DNA of 64,000 nt from Yamagishiella unicocca (lineage: Eukaryota > Chlorophyta > Chlorophyceae > Chlamydomonadales > Volvocaceae), in NCBI GenBank assembly GCA_003116995.1, contig BDSL01000156.1, positions 62,001 to 126,000 of the forward strand, in the 5' to 3' direction. The position numbers were made by a program, and so were the translations under genes. Positions 40,548-51,784 of this stretch are shown here, piece by piece (position 1 is the first letter of the stretch; every line of letters starts with the position of its first letter). Under the pieces are notes generated by a model that did no database searches, had not been told where the DNA came from, and saw nothing but the letters and a program-made list of their open reading frames with translations.

Positions 40548-42765
40548 ATGGTGCTGAAGACGAACACTTGCCGCTTCAGCGGCCTGAGGATTTATCCTGG
40601 CAAGGGCATGGTGTTCATCCGCACGGATGCGCAGCAATACATGTTCCTGAACAAGAAGTGCAAGTCCTACTACCACAACCGCCTCAGGCCCGCCAAGCTT
40701 GCGTGGACTGTGATTTACAGGAAGCAGCACAAGAAGGACCAGGTGCGCACATCCGGGGGTCTCCGTGGGGTGGTGGTGGTTGGGCCCGTTACGCTTTGTT
40801 GGGCAGGCTTCGTATCAAGGAAACGCCGCCTACTGTCGCACGGTGCTGGCTGCGGATGCTGTTGATGTTAAGATGGGGCATGAATTTGTCCGTCCGGGGA
40901 CATGAATTTGTCCGGGTAAAGTATGTGGTTTGTGTGTTTTGCAGCGTCGAGGCTTGACCATTTGTTTAACCAGCCACACAACAGAAGGGAGGCCCTCGTA
41001 GGCCTGATTGTTAAAAAGAGGCGCAGGCTATGATTTGAAGCCGTGAAGTCATGACCGGGGTCACGATACGGGATTCTTGTTCTTGGCGGCGGGCTGGCAA
41101 TCAACGGGGATCTGCGGGTATCTGCGGACAGTGGATTTGCGGTTTCATGAAAGCAGCTGCGCTGTCCGAGCCTGGCAGTTATTAGCAAGACCACGTCCAT
41201 TCCTTTCACCGGGAATGTGACGTTGCCTGGCTTACCTAGTGCAGTGGTCGCGCAGTTCAATACGCGCGTCTTGGAACCCCGAGCACTCCGATTCGTGCAA
41301 CAGCGTCTGCTTTGCGGCATGCTTTGGTTGAGAATCCCTTGTTCGTGTTGAGTTCTGATTTCTGCCGCGTTCTGTGGGGCTCGGAAGGTAAATCCTCGCT
41401 TCGTTTTGCTGCCCACAGATCAGCGAGGTGCAGAAGAAGAAGCGCCGCGCCGCTGCCAAGTCCGCCAACCGCTCCATTGTTGGCATCTCTCTGGAGGTGA
41501 TTCAGAAGAAGCGGACGGAGAAGCCCGAGGTTCGCCAGGCCAGCCGTGAGGCTGCCATCCGCGAGGTTAAGGTGGGTGCGGTAAAAGAAACTTAGTGGCA
41601 ATCGGGCAGGCGCTACTACATGACATGTGAAAGTTGACGGTGGCACGCTTCATACTAGTTATCACGAGGCGTGCAGAGCAAGGTGGTACTAGTTGCCATG
41701 GACAAGGAGGGGGCATGCCAGGGATTGCGCGTGACTGGGCTTTCCTGAGTTTCCCACCATGCGAACGGTCATGGCGGGCACATCTCCAATGGTTCACTTG
41801 CGCCATACGCGGCGGTCTTCACAATTTTGCAATGCGTGGGCGGGATGCCTGGCTATGGTGGATTGGAGGAAGGAAGCTGGTCCTTAGATGTGGACGAGCG
41901 AGCACTGAGTTGGGTGCATCCGTTTGCTTCGGTTCCTGATGGGACACCTTACTCGCGCGATGGTGGTAACGTTGTACCAGACGAGTGGAACAGCGGTGGT
42001 GCCTAGATCGAGCGTGCGTACCGCTTAAAGGTGGCACAGCCAACTCCTTTGCGGCTACGATGACGCTCAAAAAGGGAAATCCTCGCGGACATGCAGCAGC
42101 GAGCAACATGCAGCAGTGTTGGAGCCATGTCTACTACTGGCAGTCCGAAGTGCTGGACCAGTTTGGGGTGCTGGGTGGAATCTTGGGGCTCAGGTGGAGC
42201 GTGGCGTGCGTTTCGAGGGTTTTCCCTCGTGGGTGTATTGTTGAGGACATCTTTGGGGGGCTGATGCTGGGTCTGTCTATGCACGTCTATGCCGGCCTCG
42301 TCTACTTGCGCCGAGTGGAAGCACGTGCACTGAGTGTAGTCTAGACGCGAATGGCGACGGATGGCATGGGAGATCGGGGCGTGTCGTTGTTCTCCTTGCC
42401 AGCGGTGTTGTCCAGCAGGGCCCCGACACGACACTCGAGTGCACAGCAGTGCGGCTTTGTCGCTCTTGCGCAACATTAGTGCCCACCACGGGCTGGGGTG
42501 GTTGTCCCTGCTGGCGCCGCCAGCACTATCCGCCCAGGTCCGGGCTCGACGAGCCGAAGCCACCTCCCTCCCCGCATGTGCCCTGTTCTGCTGACATGCG
42601 ACCGCGTCACTCTGCTGCTGAGTCGACCTTGTGCGCCCCGCCCTGCCACTTCCTCGTCCACAGGAGCGCATGAAGAAGCAGAAGGCGGATCGCGCCGCCG
42701 CCGCCAAGGCCGCCGCTGGCCCGCAAAAGTCTGCCCCCAAGGTTGTGGGCCGCGGCAAGCGCTAA
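40548..42765 (+). CDS. RPL24: 60S ribosomal protein eL24
   Basis: Three exons (40548-40742, 41419-41571, 42664-42765) give 149 aa, close to the usual length for eukaryotic eL24. The N-terminus [20 protein letters not shown] and the following [20 protein letters not shown] are the conserved eL24 core. Exon 2 reads [20 protein letters not shown] and exon 3 is the Lys/Ala-rich tail ending VVGRGKR. The start is fixed by the family's N-terminus, although the frame stays open for about 250 nt upstream. Exon 1 is preceded by CGCAG, so a 5'-UTR intron is possible. A TGTAA signal follows 33 nt after the stop. Both introns are long for such a small gene (676 and 1,092 nt). Confidence 0.97.
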
Positions 42766-42797
42766 GCAGTTTCTCTGCTGTAAAGGTGCTTGGTCCA

Positions 42798-42802
42798 TGT
42801 AA
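42798..42802 (+). terminator. RPL24: TGTAA poly(A) signal of eL24 gene
   Basis: TGTAA begins 33 nt after the TAA stop, giving a very short 3' UTR, typical of a highly expressed ribosomal-protein gene. Confidence 0.65.
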
Positions 42803-44167
42803 CGCGTGACAAAAACACGATCCAGTGCTCTTGGTATATTATTCCTCTACAATGATTTAACCACATTGCACGATTGCAGCCAGTTATTGAAATGCTGTGA
42901 CGGAGGGTCGAGCATGGGCAACATGGCACGGCGGATACTTCCGTGCCACATGGATGTGGACATGCCCTAAACCTCTCACCTACAGTTCTGCCAGTGCATG
43001 CTTCCAACACGAAGTAGCGTTTAAAGCACGCACAGCGACGCATACGAGACGGTATCCCCATTCACCCCATTCGACAACGTATCTTGGTCCTGGAGGCGTT
43101 CGACAGCAGGTCCAGACATCAGCAAAGTGCGCCCGCTCACAACGGCCATTTCCAGCTGCTCGATGGAGGAAGGCGGACATCGCATCGCCTCCCGTACAAG
43201 ATTGCCGTACATCAGTGGACAGCGCCGTAAGCAAGCAAGGACCCGTATTTATGAACCCTCAGGTCCCAGCTTGGTGCGCTCTTGGAGCCACCTCTCCCCT
43301 GGTATCTGTTCCCTTTTGTCGTCCTCTGGAGGAGCAGTAGGTGTCAATTGTTGGCGGTATTGGACTGTAGGCCTGATCTCAGCGGCATATCGTTTGAGCA
43401 CAGCAACTTCAACATTGGAAAAGCGTCTATCGGAAGGATGGGTCGACTCACAGGATAGATGCGGCGCGTACCGGTATTGCTTACTTAGCGCAAATGTGGA
43501 AGGTACGCGGTTTCGTATACCCTTCGACTGATAAAGCATAGCGAGATGCGCGCACACTTAAACTGGCCTACGTTTTGTATCGTAGGGAAGGCACCGGGCC
43601 ACCGGCCCACCACGGAAGGTTCCGCCCGCAATGCATGCAGAAGAAGAATCGCTGCATTATTTACACATAATTTTCGTTTGCATACACATTACTAGCTCTA
43701 AAAACAGTGCTATGAATTGAACGCTTGTAGGACTTGTTTGGTGCACCGTTTGGCGCTCGATCGGGCATGTCTCCTTGCCTTTGACGATGTGAAGACCCAT
43801 ATCGGGCATCTAGAACACGAAAAGGACACGCTCAAGTCGATAAGGTGTGCCATGTTTCCGGAGCGACGCATACCGGGATGTGACCAAGCGCACTTGCGCG
43901 CCTAAAAGGAATGAAGGGTCACACAAGCTGGCACACCCTACGGCCACGGGTTGCGCCCATCATGTGCTTGTACTTTCTGGTTTAGGCATGGACATCATGT
44001 TGCGGGATGTGAGTGTCTAGAGCGTTCCCGCCGCCGTCGCTCAAACGTGATTGTTCCCCAACGCACATTCGAAAATAGCGAGACAGTTGTGCAAGTGTGT
44101 GGCAAGGAGCTTGGCGTCTGCGTGTACCCATTGCACAGGTGAAGATAGCGCTACTAGGAAGACGACC
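42803..44167. other. Intergenic between eL24 and the UIM protein gene
   Basis: No coding motif, tRNA or repeat array recognised. Confidence 0.4.
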
Positions 44168-47051
44168 ATGAGCTTAGTGGTAGACGACGACGACGCAGCT
44201 TTCCAGGCCGACTTGGCGAGGGCCATTGCGGCGAGCCTTGGCTCAGACATAGCGGGTAAGCCTAAAGATATTCCGTCATCCAGATTCATTGCGCCTCGGT
44301 GTACCGTGTCAGTCGTTGGCGTCAATCAACTGCGCGTCCGTGCCCCTTGCCAGATACCTTGCGCTGTTTTCGCTACTTCGCCCGCAGATGCTTTAATTGT
44401 ATAAGATGATGTTGTGCAACATATTAAACATACTAAGTCCTCCCTCACCCAGTCACCCTGCCTGTCGTGATTCCGTGAAGCTACCGCGTCGCACCCCAGC
44501 TTCCTGCTGTGTAATCTAGCCGCTAAATCCAATCCACGCAGGGTCCCAAGGCACTGCCAATCATGGAGGCCCCGCTGGCTGGAACGCTCTCCTGGCGGCA
44601 GGCCAGGCGGCCGCCTGGGGGAACAACCGCGGCGATGCCGGTCGCTGCTCTCCCGCGCTACTCGCAGCGGATGAGGATGAGGACGATGACTTCCAGCGGC
44701 AGATTGCGACCGCCATGGCAGCCAGCATCCAGTCCGCAGAGGAGGACCGCCACCGGCGCAAGTTCGGGTTTGGTCCCAGCGGCCACACCGGCGCCAAGGG
44801 GCTCAGCCCCGACATGGGACTTGCCGAACCTTCAGGGGGGACCCAGGAGGTGCATGTGACAGCTCAGCCCGATGCGCAGGGACAGCACGATCACCAGCCG
44901 CAGCAGCAACAGAGCCTAGCCCTGATTCCGAGCCACGGCGCGGTCTGCTGTTCGAGCGGTCTCCTATTGAAGCCACTGGCCTCCGGGAGAGGCGCCAGCA
45001 TGGATACAGCAGCCCTTCCAGACTCGCCACTTGCTTCTGCCGGGGGGCCAACACGGCCAGGGGTTCCGCCGCCGATGGGGCCAATGTCATTGCCGTGGCC
45101 AAGCACCGCCGCGTCTGCGGGTGCTGCCACTGCGTCCATGCCTCAGCACCTCCCGGCAGGCCGGTTGCCGTCCCCCTGCCCGTCAGGTCGCACCCCCGCC
45201 TGCAGCCCTAGCTCCTCTGCAGCAGGCAGCGATGCCGCTGCTTGTCCTTGCGCCTCTGCTGCCGCCCCAGCTGCCGCAGACGCCGCTGCTGCCGGGCTGC
45301 TGTCATCCTCCCCGGGCAAGCACGCCCGCACGCCCTCACTTGCGGGAGCCACTGACTCGGTGCAGCCGCTGATGAAGCGGTCCCGCGCGGCCAGCGACAG
45401 CGGGGGGGCCAGCCCGTCCACCTCGGAGTCAGGAGGCCTGGGGCGCTTGGGGACCACGGTCACCGGCTTCCAGGTCGGGGCAGGGGGCCCCTCCGTCACC
45501 GAGGGCCGCCTGGCATTCCCTAGGGCGTGTGTCGGTCCGGTCGCGGATATGGTGGTGGGCGAAGACGCGGCCTGGGAAACCGTCCCGGCGCACTCGCACT
45601 CGCCGCCGGAGCGCCCCGCGTCTGCGGCGTCAGGCTGCACTGCCGCCGCCGGCTCCAGCGCGGCAGCCAATGCCGCCGCGGCGGACGGCCCGACGTGCGC
45701 GCACTCGCAGCAGCAGCAGCGGTGTCGCAGCCAGGACCACGCCGCGCTGCTGTACGAGCGGCGCAGCAACCCGGTGGCAGAGCGGCAGAGCTGGGCTGAT
45801 GATGGCGATGTTGACCTGATGGATGCGTCAGGGACTGGTGGCTCTGGTGGCGGCGGGGGTGCCCCCAGGAGCAGCGGGCGGTGCGGCTCGTGGCCTCCAG
45901 CGGGCGCTGTTTGCGGCAGCGCAGCAGCGGAGGGGCCGCATCAGCAGCACCCGCAGCCGCCGCGGTCACATCACCACACAGCGGCGCACGCAGTCCTGGG
46001 CGGCGTCGAGGAGTGTGAGGACGCCGCACAACAGCCAGCCGAGCAGCGGGGCCGCTATACGCTGGACCTGTCCTCGGGCCGCTCGGCGGTCTCCTACGAG
46101 CACCAGCACTGGCACTACCGAGCAGCCGGTGACAGGGGGCGGCAGGCAGACAGCCAGCAGGTCGCAAAGCCGGTGCGGCGATATGGCAGCGCCGACGGCG
46201 GACCGCGCGGTGCGGTAGCGCCGCTCGACCTGTCGCGTCCGGGGCAGCAGCAGCTGCTGAAGGATGGGCCCGTCACGGCGGTTGCGGCCGCAGCCGCGGG
46301 GGGGTCGGGGTCTGACAGCCTGGTCCGCGGGTCGCACGACGCGGCCGAGGAGCGCGACGTGGGCCCGGTGCCCATGGCCACGGACCCCGTGGCTCCTGCG
46401 TCAGACATGGGCGCGTCAGCCGCGGTGGAAGACTGCTTGCCCGGTGCAGCAGCAGCTGCGACGGCCATCTCGCCGCACTGCGGCTACTCGGCTGCGGACC
46501 GCCGGATGCAGCTGCACCAGCGGGTGTGGTGGTGGCTGGGGCCGGGACAGGTGCAGGCCGGGCGCATCTCCTCCATCGACCGGAGGAGTGAGCCCTTGCT
46601 GTACACGGTCCGCCTGGACGCCGCGGGGTACGGGGGCGAAGGCGACACCGTCATTGCGACGCCGGACTGCCTGCTGCCGTACCTGTCTTATGGCGACCGG
46701 CTGATGTGCCGCCTGCAGCCGCCGCCCGAGCCGCTGCAGCCCCAGTGCGCGGGAGCTGCCTCCTGGCCGCTGGCTGGCGCGGACGTGTGCTCTGAAGCCG
46801 ACGCAGCAGCTGCCGGCCTCTCATGCAGCTGGCAGCTAGGCACCCTGCAGCACTGCATGTTTGAGGGCGCAGCGCCCATGGTGCACGTGCTATTGGGCGC
46901 ACATGGTGTGCCGTACTCAACGCCGTACGAGTGTGTGGTCCCAGTGGAGGACGCGGCTGAGGGCAGTGGCTGCACCGGGGCAATGGCGGGCGGCGACTAC
47001 GGGTCAGCAAACAGCTGCATGGACATCGTTGCGGTGGGGCCTCCCTCCTGA
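44168..47051 (+). CDS. Double-UIM protein with Tudor/SH3-like C-terminal region
   Basis: Two exons (44168-44255 and 44542-47051) join in phase into 865 aa. Residues 6-26 (DDDDAAFQADLARAIAASLG) and about 73-96 (DEDEDDDFQRQIATAMAASI) both fit the ubiquitin-interacting motif: an acidic run, then L/I-x2-A-[IM]-x2-S-[LI]. The intron falls between them. About 570 residues of Ala/Gly/Ser/Pro/Gln-rich, probably disordered sequence follow. Near the C-terminus (about residues 690-833) are two aromatic, beta-rich blocks, VWWWLGPGQVQAGRISSID with VRLDAAGY, and SWQLGTLQHCMFEG with HVLLGAHGVPYSTPYECVV. Their spacing resembles tandem Tudor/SH3-like barrels. UIMs bind ubiquitin, and Tudor-type folds read methylated tails. 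The UIM call is strong, the Tudor call is tentative, and I recognise no named family. Confidence 0.75.
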
Positions 47052-47676
47052 TGGGGGGTTCCTGTGGGAGGGGGGATGCGAGCGGCCGCCTGGCTGCCAG
47101 GGCGTGCGACCTGACCGACCGTAGTTCGTTGCCGGTAATAGGTGCAATGCAACCGGCACCCTGACATGCACTGGAGACCTGCGGGGTGCGCTAGCCGCCC
47201 AAGGGAGCACCGCCTGATTTTATTTATGGCTTCCAGGAATTCCTCGGTGCTGGTACGTTCAACGGCATCAATGCAGACGCAGCTGTCATCGCAGGCAGGG
47301 ATGTTTCGGAGGCGATTCGGGACGCGCAGGTGTGGGCTTCGCTGGCGGGTGGGCAGGTAGAAACGCGTGGTGGGTGGGTGGGTGGGTTCTCGGGGTACCA
47401 AGACGAGGAGGCATGGGTCCAGGTGCAACGGCCGGTGCACCGCTGATACGCTGTTGCAGGATGGGGACTGGTGGGTTGGAGAGCCCACCCTCGTCTGGCT
47501 CCTGTGGGTTGGATTGGCAGGTTGGCACCGTTGGTATTGTTGGACGATCGCCTACATGTCGTTGCTCGACGCTTTTTCCCGGATTGGTATGCGAGGCGTC
47601 GCAGCCATCGCGTCTGGCTTCCAGCCCACGGGAATTATGGCACCTTGTTTGGTATTGCTTTGGAGGCAGGCGTACA

Positions 47677-47746
47677 TCGGATCGATTGCCAGGAGGCATA
47701 CATTTGCATACTTCGGATCGATTGTCGGAAGGCATACATTTGCATA
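47677..47746. repeat. Two 34-nt direct repeats, period 36
   Basis: Copies at 47677-47710 and 47713-47746 share TCGGATCGATTG and GGCATACATTTGCATA, with three mismatches. Confidence 0.85.
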
Positions 47747-47865
47747 AGATTCAACCATGTAGGGGCCAATGTCCACCAAACCAACACTGATTATTTTACA
47801 CAAGTATCATGCAGTACTACTTTCTTCTACGTGCTCCACGTGGTAACAACATGACGGCACAGCCA

Positions 47866-47905
47866 AGTATAATCGTCAGACCGCCAGTATAATCGTCAGA
47901 CCGCC
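47866..47905. repeat. Perfect 20-nt tandem duplication
   Basis: Copies at 47866-47885 and 47886-47905 (AGTATAATCGTCAGACCGCC) are identical and adjacent. Confidence 0.9.
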
Positions 47906-48952
47906 AGCTACGGCGAGAAAGCTGAACGGCTGACGATCATCACTTGAGGGCGGTGCGCCGCAGCATCCAACAATGCACACAACCACAACTCGGTGTGCTC
48001 ATAAACGATCGTACATACATGGATACCGTACATTTGGTTGGACATACAAATACGGCGCGGATTTCGACGTGGACCCCATGCCTTACACTACAACACTGAA
48101 CAGGAACTGCGCGGACGGAAAACTGCTCGCGGGCATGAATGCTACGACTTTGGTACAACCTAGGAATATGCTGGAAGGCTCCAGAACTGCAAAACGCATC
48201 CATCCACTGGGCGCCTAGCCCCAACCACCCCGCACCACGGCCGCGGGGCGCGGACTGGGATCACTCCAGGAGCCACCCGTTCCGGACATGCACACGGGTC
48301 GCCAGCCCTACCAGTCCCACAACAGTGCGTGACTAGCGCTAGCAGGCACAGCACGGGCTGATGTGAAAATTGCCGCTGCCAGTCTCTCGGGGACGAGCGC
48401 TGATTACCCTGGCTGCAAAAAATCAGTCGAGGCATACGAACCCACGAGGATACCCCAAGCAGAGCCCCTACTGCCGTGCTGCCATCTGCCAAGCCAAAAA
48501 ACGTTGGGGTGCTGACTCAACCCCTCGCCGCCTCGTGTGCTGAGGAGGGCGGCGCCACCCCCGTGAGATGCACACGACGACACCTCAAGACAGAAACTCA
48601 CATCTGAGACCATGGGCAAACCTTCGCCTGGCGTGCGCAATGACGCGCACACAGCCTCTGCCTGCTGTGTCACACAGCTCTCAGGTCCACAGGTGGCCGC
48701 GTTGGTGGTGGTGGTGGCGGTGACGGCAGCGGCGACGCATGCATGCGCAGTGGACATGGAGAGTTGCGGGCAGGATGGCGGTTCATAGCCGTCCCTCCAA
48801 CACACCCACCCGAGGATCGGCTGCTCGCTGCTCGCTGCCGAGTGCCGCACACCCCATGACCGCAAACAAGCCTTCTAGCCTTCTATCATCACTTGGTCAC
48901 TGCGACTCAAACCAGCTTCTTTAGTCCCGGAATGAATCAGCGGCTCCGCGGC

Positions 48953-51784
48953 TCACGATGAAGTGGCCACGGCCACTGCCAGCGGCACTGGGGCAGCGGC
49001 GGCTCCCGCCGCCACCGCCCAGTGGGGCTTGAACTCGGGCGCGTCGACCCGCAGAGCAGCACTCGCCTCGGCAGCGGCAGCGGCAGCGATAGGCCCCGTA
49101 GGCGTACCGCTGGCAGGTGCCTGCTGCTGCCCCTGCTGCTGCTGTGACTTCGTGGGCGTGCGGCCGTCCGGGCAGGGCCGACCGTCCCGGCTGTTGCCGC
49201 TGCGCACCTTGCCGGTCCCGTTGGGCGTACCCTGCTTGCCGCTTCCCCCGCCCCCAGCGCCACCATGTTGCTTCTGGCCCTGTTGCTTTGCCATCGATTG
49301 ATGTTGCTGCTCGGCTTGGGTCACACCCGCGTTGGCCGCGGCGGCCCCGCCCTGCCCCGAACCCAGGTGCAATGCGGCCTGGTTGTCCATGCTGCGGCGC
49401 CGGTTATGGTGTCCCGAGGAAGATTGTTTGGCGCTACCGCCCCGTCCCGGTTTGTCGCCCGCCTTGCCATGTTGGCCATCAGCGGCCGTAGCAGCAGTGA
49501 CGGTGGGGGCTGCGGCCTGGTGCTGGCGGGCTGCCGAGGCCTTGACGATGCGGGGGTCCTCAGCGCTGACGATGTAGGTGCGGTGGGGCTGCAGGGGCGG
49601 CTGCTGGGGCTGGTGCCCGGGAGAGCCGAAGGCGAGGCCGCCGCAGTTCGGCGAGCCGTGGTGATCGTTGCTGGTGCGGCGAGGCCTGCCACCGCCGCCT
49701 GCCGGTATCGCCAGGGCGCCTGCGGGGAAGTCATGCTGGTCCAGGCTGGCCCTGCGGGAGCCGTTCCGGCTGCCTGGCTGAGACCCCTGGTGGCCATGCG
49801 GCCCATGGTGCGGGGGGGTGCTGCCCGACAGGTCCAGGGAGCGGCGGGACAACTTGGCGTGGTCGGCGGGTTGGTAACGCCGGGGTGTGGCAGACCAGCC
49901 GTACTTGTAATCACCTGCCACAACACATTTGTGGAGTTCAACCAGTGAGGGATGGGGGAAGGTAGCAGGTGACGGAGTGGGCCCGTTTTGATGGATGGGA
50001 CTGGCCGCCCATCGAGGGAGACAATAGCGGCGGCGCGTTGGATCGACCAGCGCCGAGCCCATCCCGGCACATGGACCCCCTGACGCGAGACAGCTCAGGC
50101 AGCGAGGGCCTCCTCCGTGCCTACCCACCCGGCTGGAACTCCAGGGTGTCGTGGCAGCCGCCTCCCGCCAGCAGCTCCCCGCAGTTGGACAGCACCAGGC
50201 TGCCCGCGGCGGTGCGGGCCTGGAACAGGGGGCACCAGCCGCTGCCGTCACGAGCTGCCAGCACCCGGCTCTGGAGTGATGGGGAGGGTGGACAGGGGCG
50301 GTGGGGGTGAATGGGGAGGGGCTGGGTTATGGGTGGCAGCACACGACACGTCATGTCGGGGGCCGGTACGGCGTGGCTGAGCGGTCCGAAGGCCTTGCAT
50401 AGCCTGCCTCTCTGATACGGCCAGCTAACGGCCAGCTGCCCCGCGCCTCACCGTCTTGCTCTCGTACAGCACAAACGTGAAGGAGCCGCGCAGCAGCTCC
50501 AGCATCTCCACCCCCACCTTTGCGTACATGTGGCACATGAGCTACCGGGCGGGGAAGAGGGAGGGCAGAGGGGAGAGAGGGAGGGGGAGAGGAAGAGGGC
50601 AGAGGGTGGGAGAGGCGTGATCACTGTGTCATACCCGGTGGGTGACGCGGGGAGGACCCGATACCCACTGCCGCACGCACTCGGGTCGTACCTCAGCACC
50701 GCTGAGCGCGGGCGCCGTGGCAATGGGCTCGTCCTCCGGTACGGGGGCGAAGTCCACCGCTAGTGCTGCGGCATTGGTGAGGGAGCTGCGGTTCCGGGGG
50801 AGTGGGCCGGGCAGGGCGGGGGGCGGCGCGGGGGCAGGAAACATCAAACTAGGGTTTCCATGCAACGAAGCAACATTCCGACACTGCAGCCGTAGTTGAC
50901 TGCCTGTCTAAGAAGACGGGTGACTGATGGCCACCCAATTCCTAAAACCCAATGGGCACGACCTTCAAAGACCGCGCCCGCGAAGTCGTACAGCTTCCCT
51001 TGCCCCTGATGCAGCCCTACGTGCTTGAGCGGTGGGCGACGTCCCAGCCCTGGGCGCCAAGCTGGCCCCCCGCCTGCCATGCGGCCCCTGCCACGGACGC
51101 AGCCCCGAGGTCCCCTCGCACCCGTGACCCACCAAGCCGCATGGACCAGCGGCACTAACTAGGGTCCCTCCCGACCCGAAATGTGTGCGGCCCTCCTCCA
51201 GCCAGCGGGGAGGACTCACCCCTCAAATACGCATACCGCCGATCCCACTGAGGCGACGCTGACGGACGGGTCCAGTGACAGCACCCGGCAGCCGCCCCCC
51301 GGCTGGCAGAGCACCAGGCCCTCGACATCAGCCGCTACGGGCTGCTTGGCGCCCGGGATGGGTATGGACACCCTGGTCAGGGAGAGGGCCTCAAGCTCTG
51401 CGCGGAGCTCCTCATCCTTTGCGGGTTCGAGGGGAGTGAGGAAAGGCACGGGGTTTGGTGCAGCCAGGCATTTTATGCAGTGGGTGGCTAGAAGCAAAGG
51501 TGTCGCGGGCAGACAGCAGGAGCGCACATCAAAGTTGGCGCGTTGGGTCGTGTGGCTAGGTGTGGCTGGATGCACGATAGCTCCGGAAGGTAACCAATAC
51601 AGAATGAGGAGCGGAGATGAGGCACAGAGGTGGATATTTGTGGCGACGTCGTAAGGGGGTTGGACGGCGGGTGGCGGGAGAGACTAGCTGTCGCGCGTAC
51701 CTTTTGGGCACGATGAAGCTTCTGGTCGTTCACGTTGAACTCAATGATTTTGGGCTGGACAATGCACGCGAAAATGGCCGCCAT
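48953..51784 (-). CDS. DUF3700 (aluminium-induced/TSJT1-like) protein with PAM2-like tail
   Basis: Six exons (51701-51784, 51220-51416, 50692-50785, 50452-50541, 50129-50270, 48953-49914) join in phase into 522 aa. Residues 1 to about 202 resemble plant DUF3700/AILP1 proteins, which have a class II glutamine-amidotransferase-like fold without proven activity. Landmarks are SVGSAVCVFEGSLTN, LLRGSFTFVLYESKTSRVLA, ARDGSGWCPLF and SLVLSNCGELL. The N-terminus MAAIFACIVQPKIIEFN lacks the Met-Cys needed for a catalytic amidotransferase, so enzyme activity is unlikely. The last exon is a 320-residue disordered Gly/Gln/Ser/His-rich tail ending ALRVDAPEFKPHWAV (about 49010-49055). This fits the PAM2 pattern A-x-E-F-x-P that binds the MLLE domain of poly(A)-binding protein. 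Plant members lack such a tail. The exon phases are solid; the family call is by motif resemblance. Confidence 0.75.

Larger units (their letters stand above)
47052..48952. other. Intergenic space between converging genes, with short direct repeats
   Basis: The 3' sides of the UIM gene (plus) and the DUF3700 gene (minus) meet here. No coding motif is supported. A minus-strand TGTAA (TTACA on plus) lies at 48083-48087. Confidence 0.4.
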
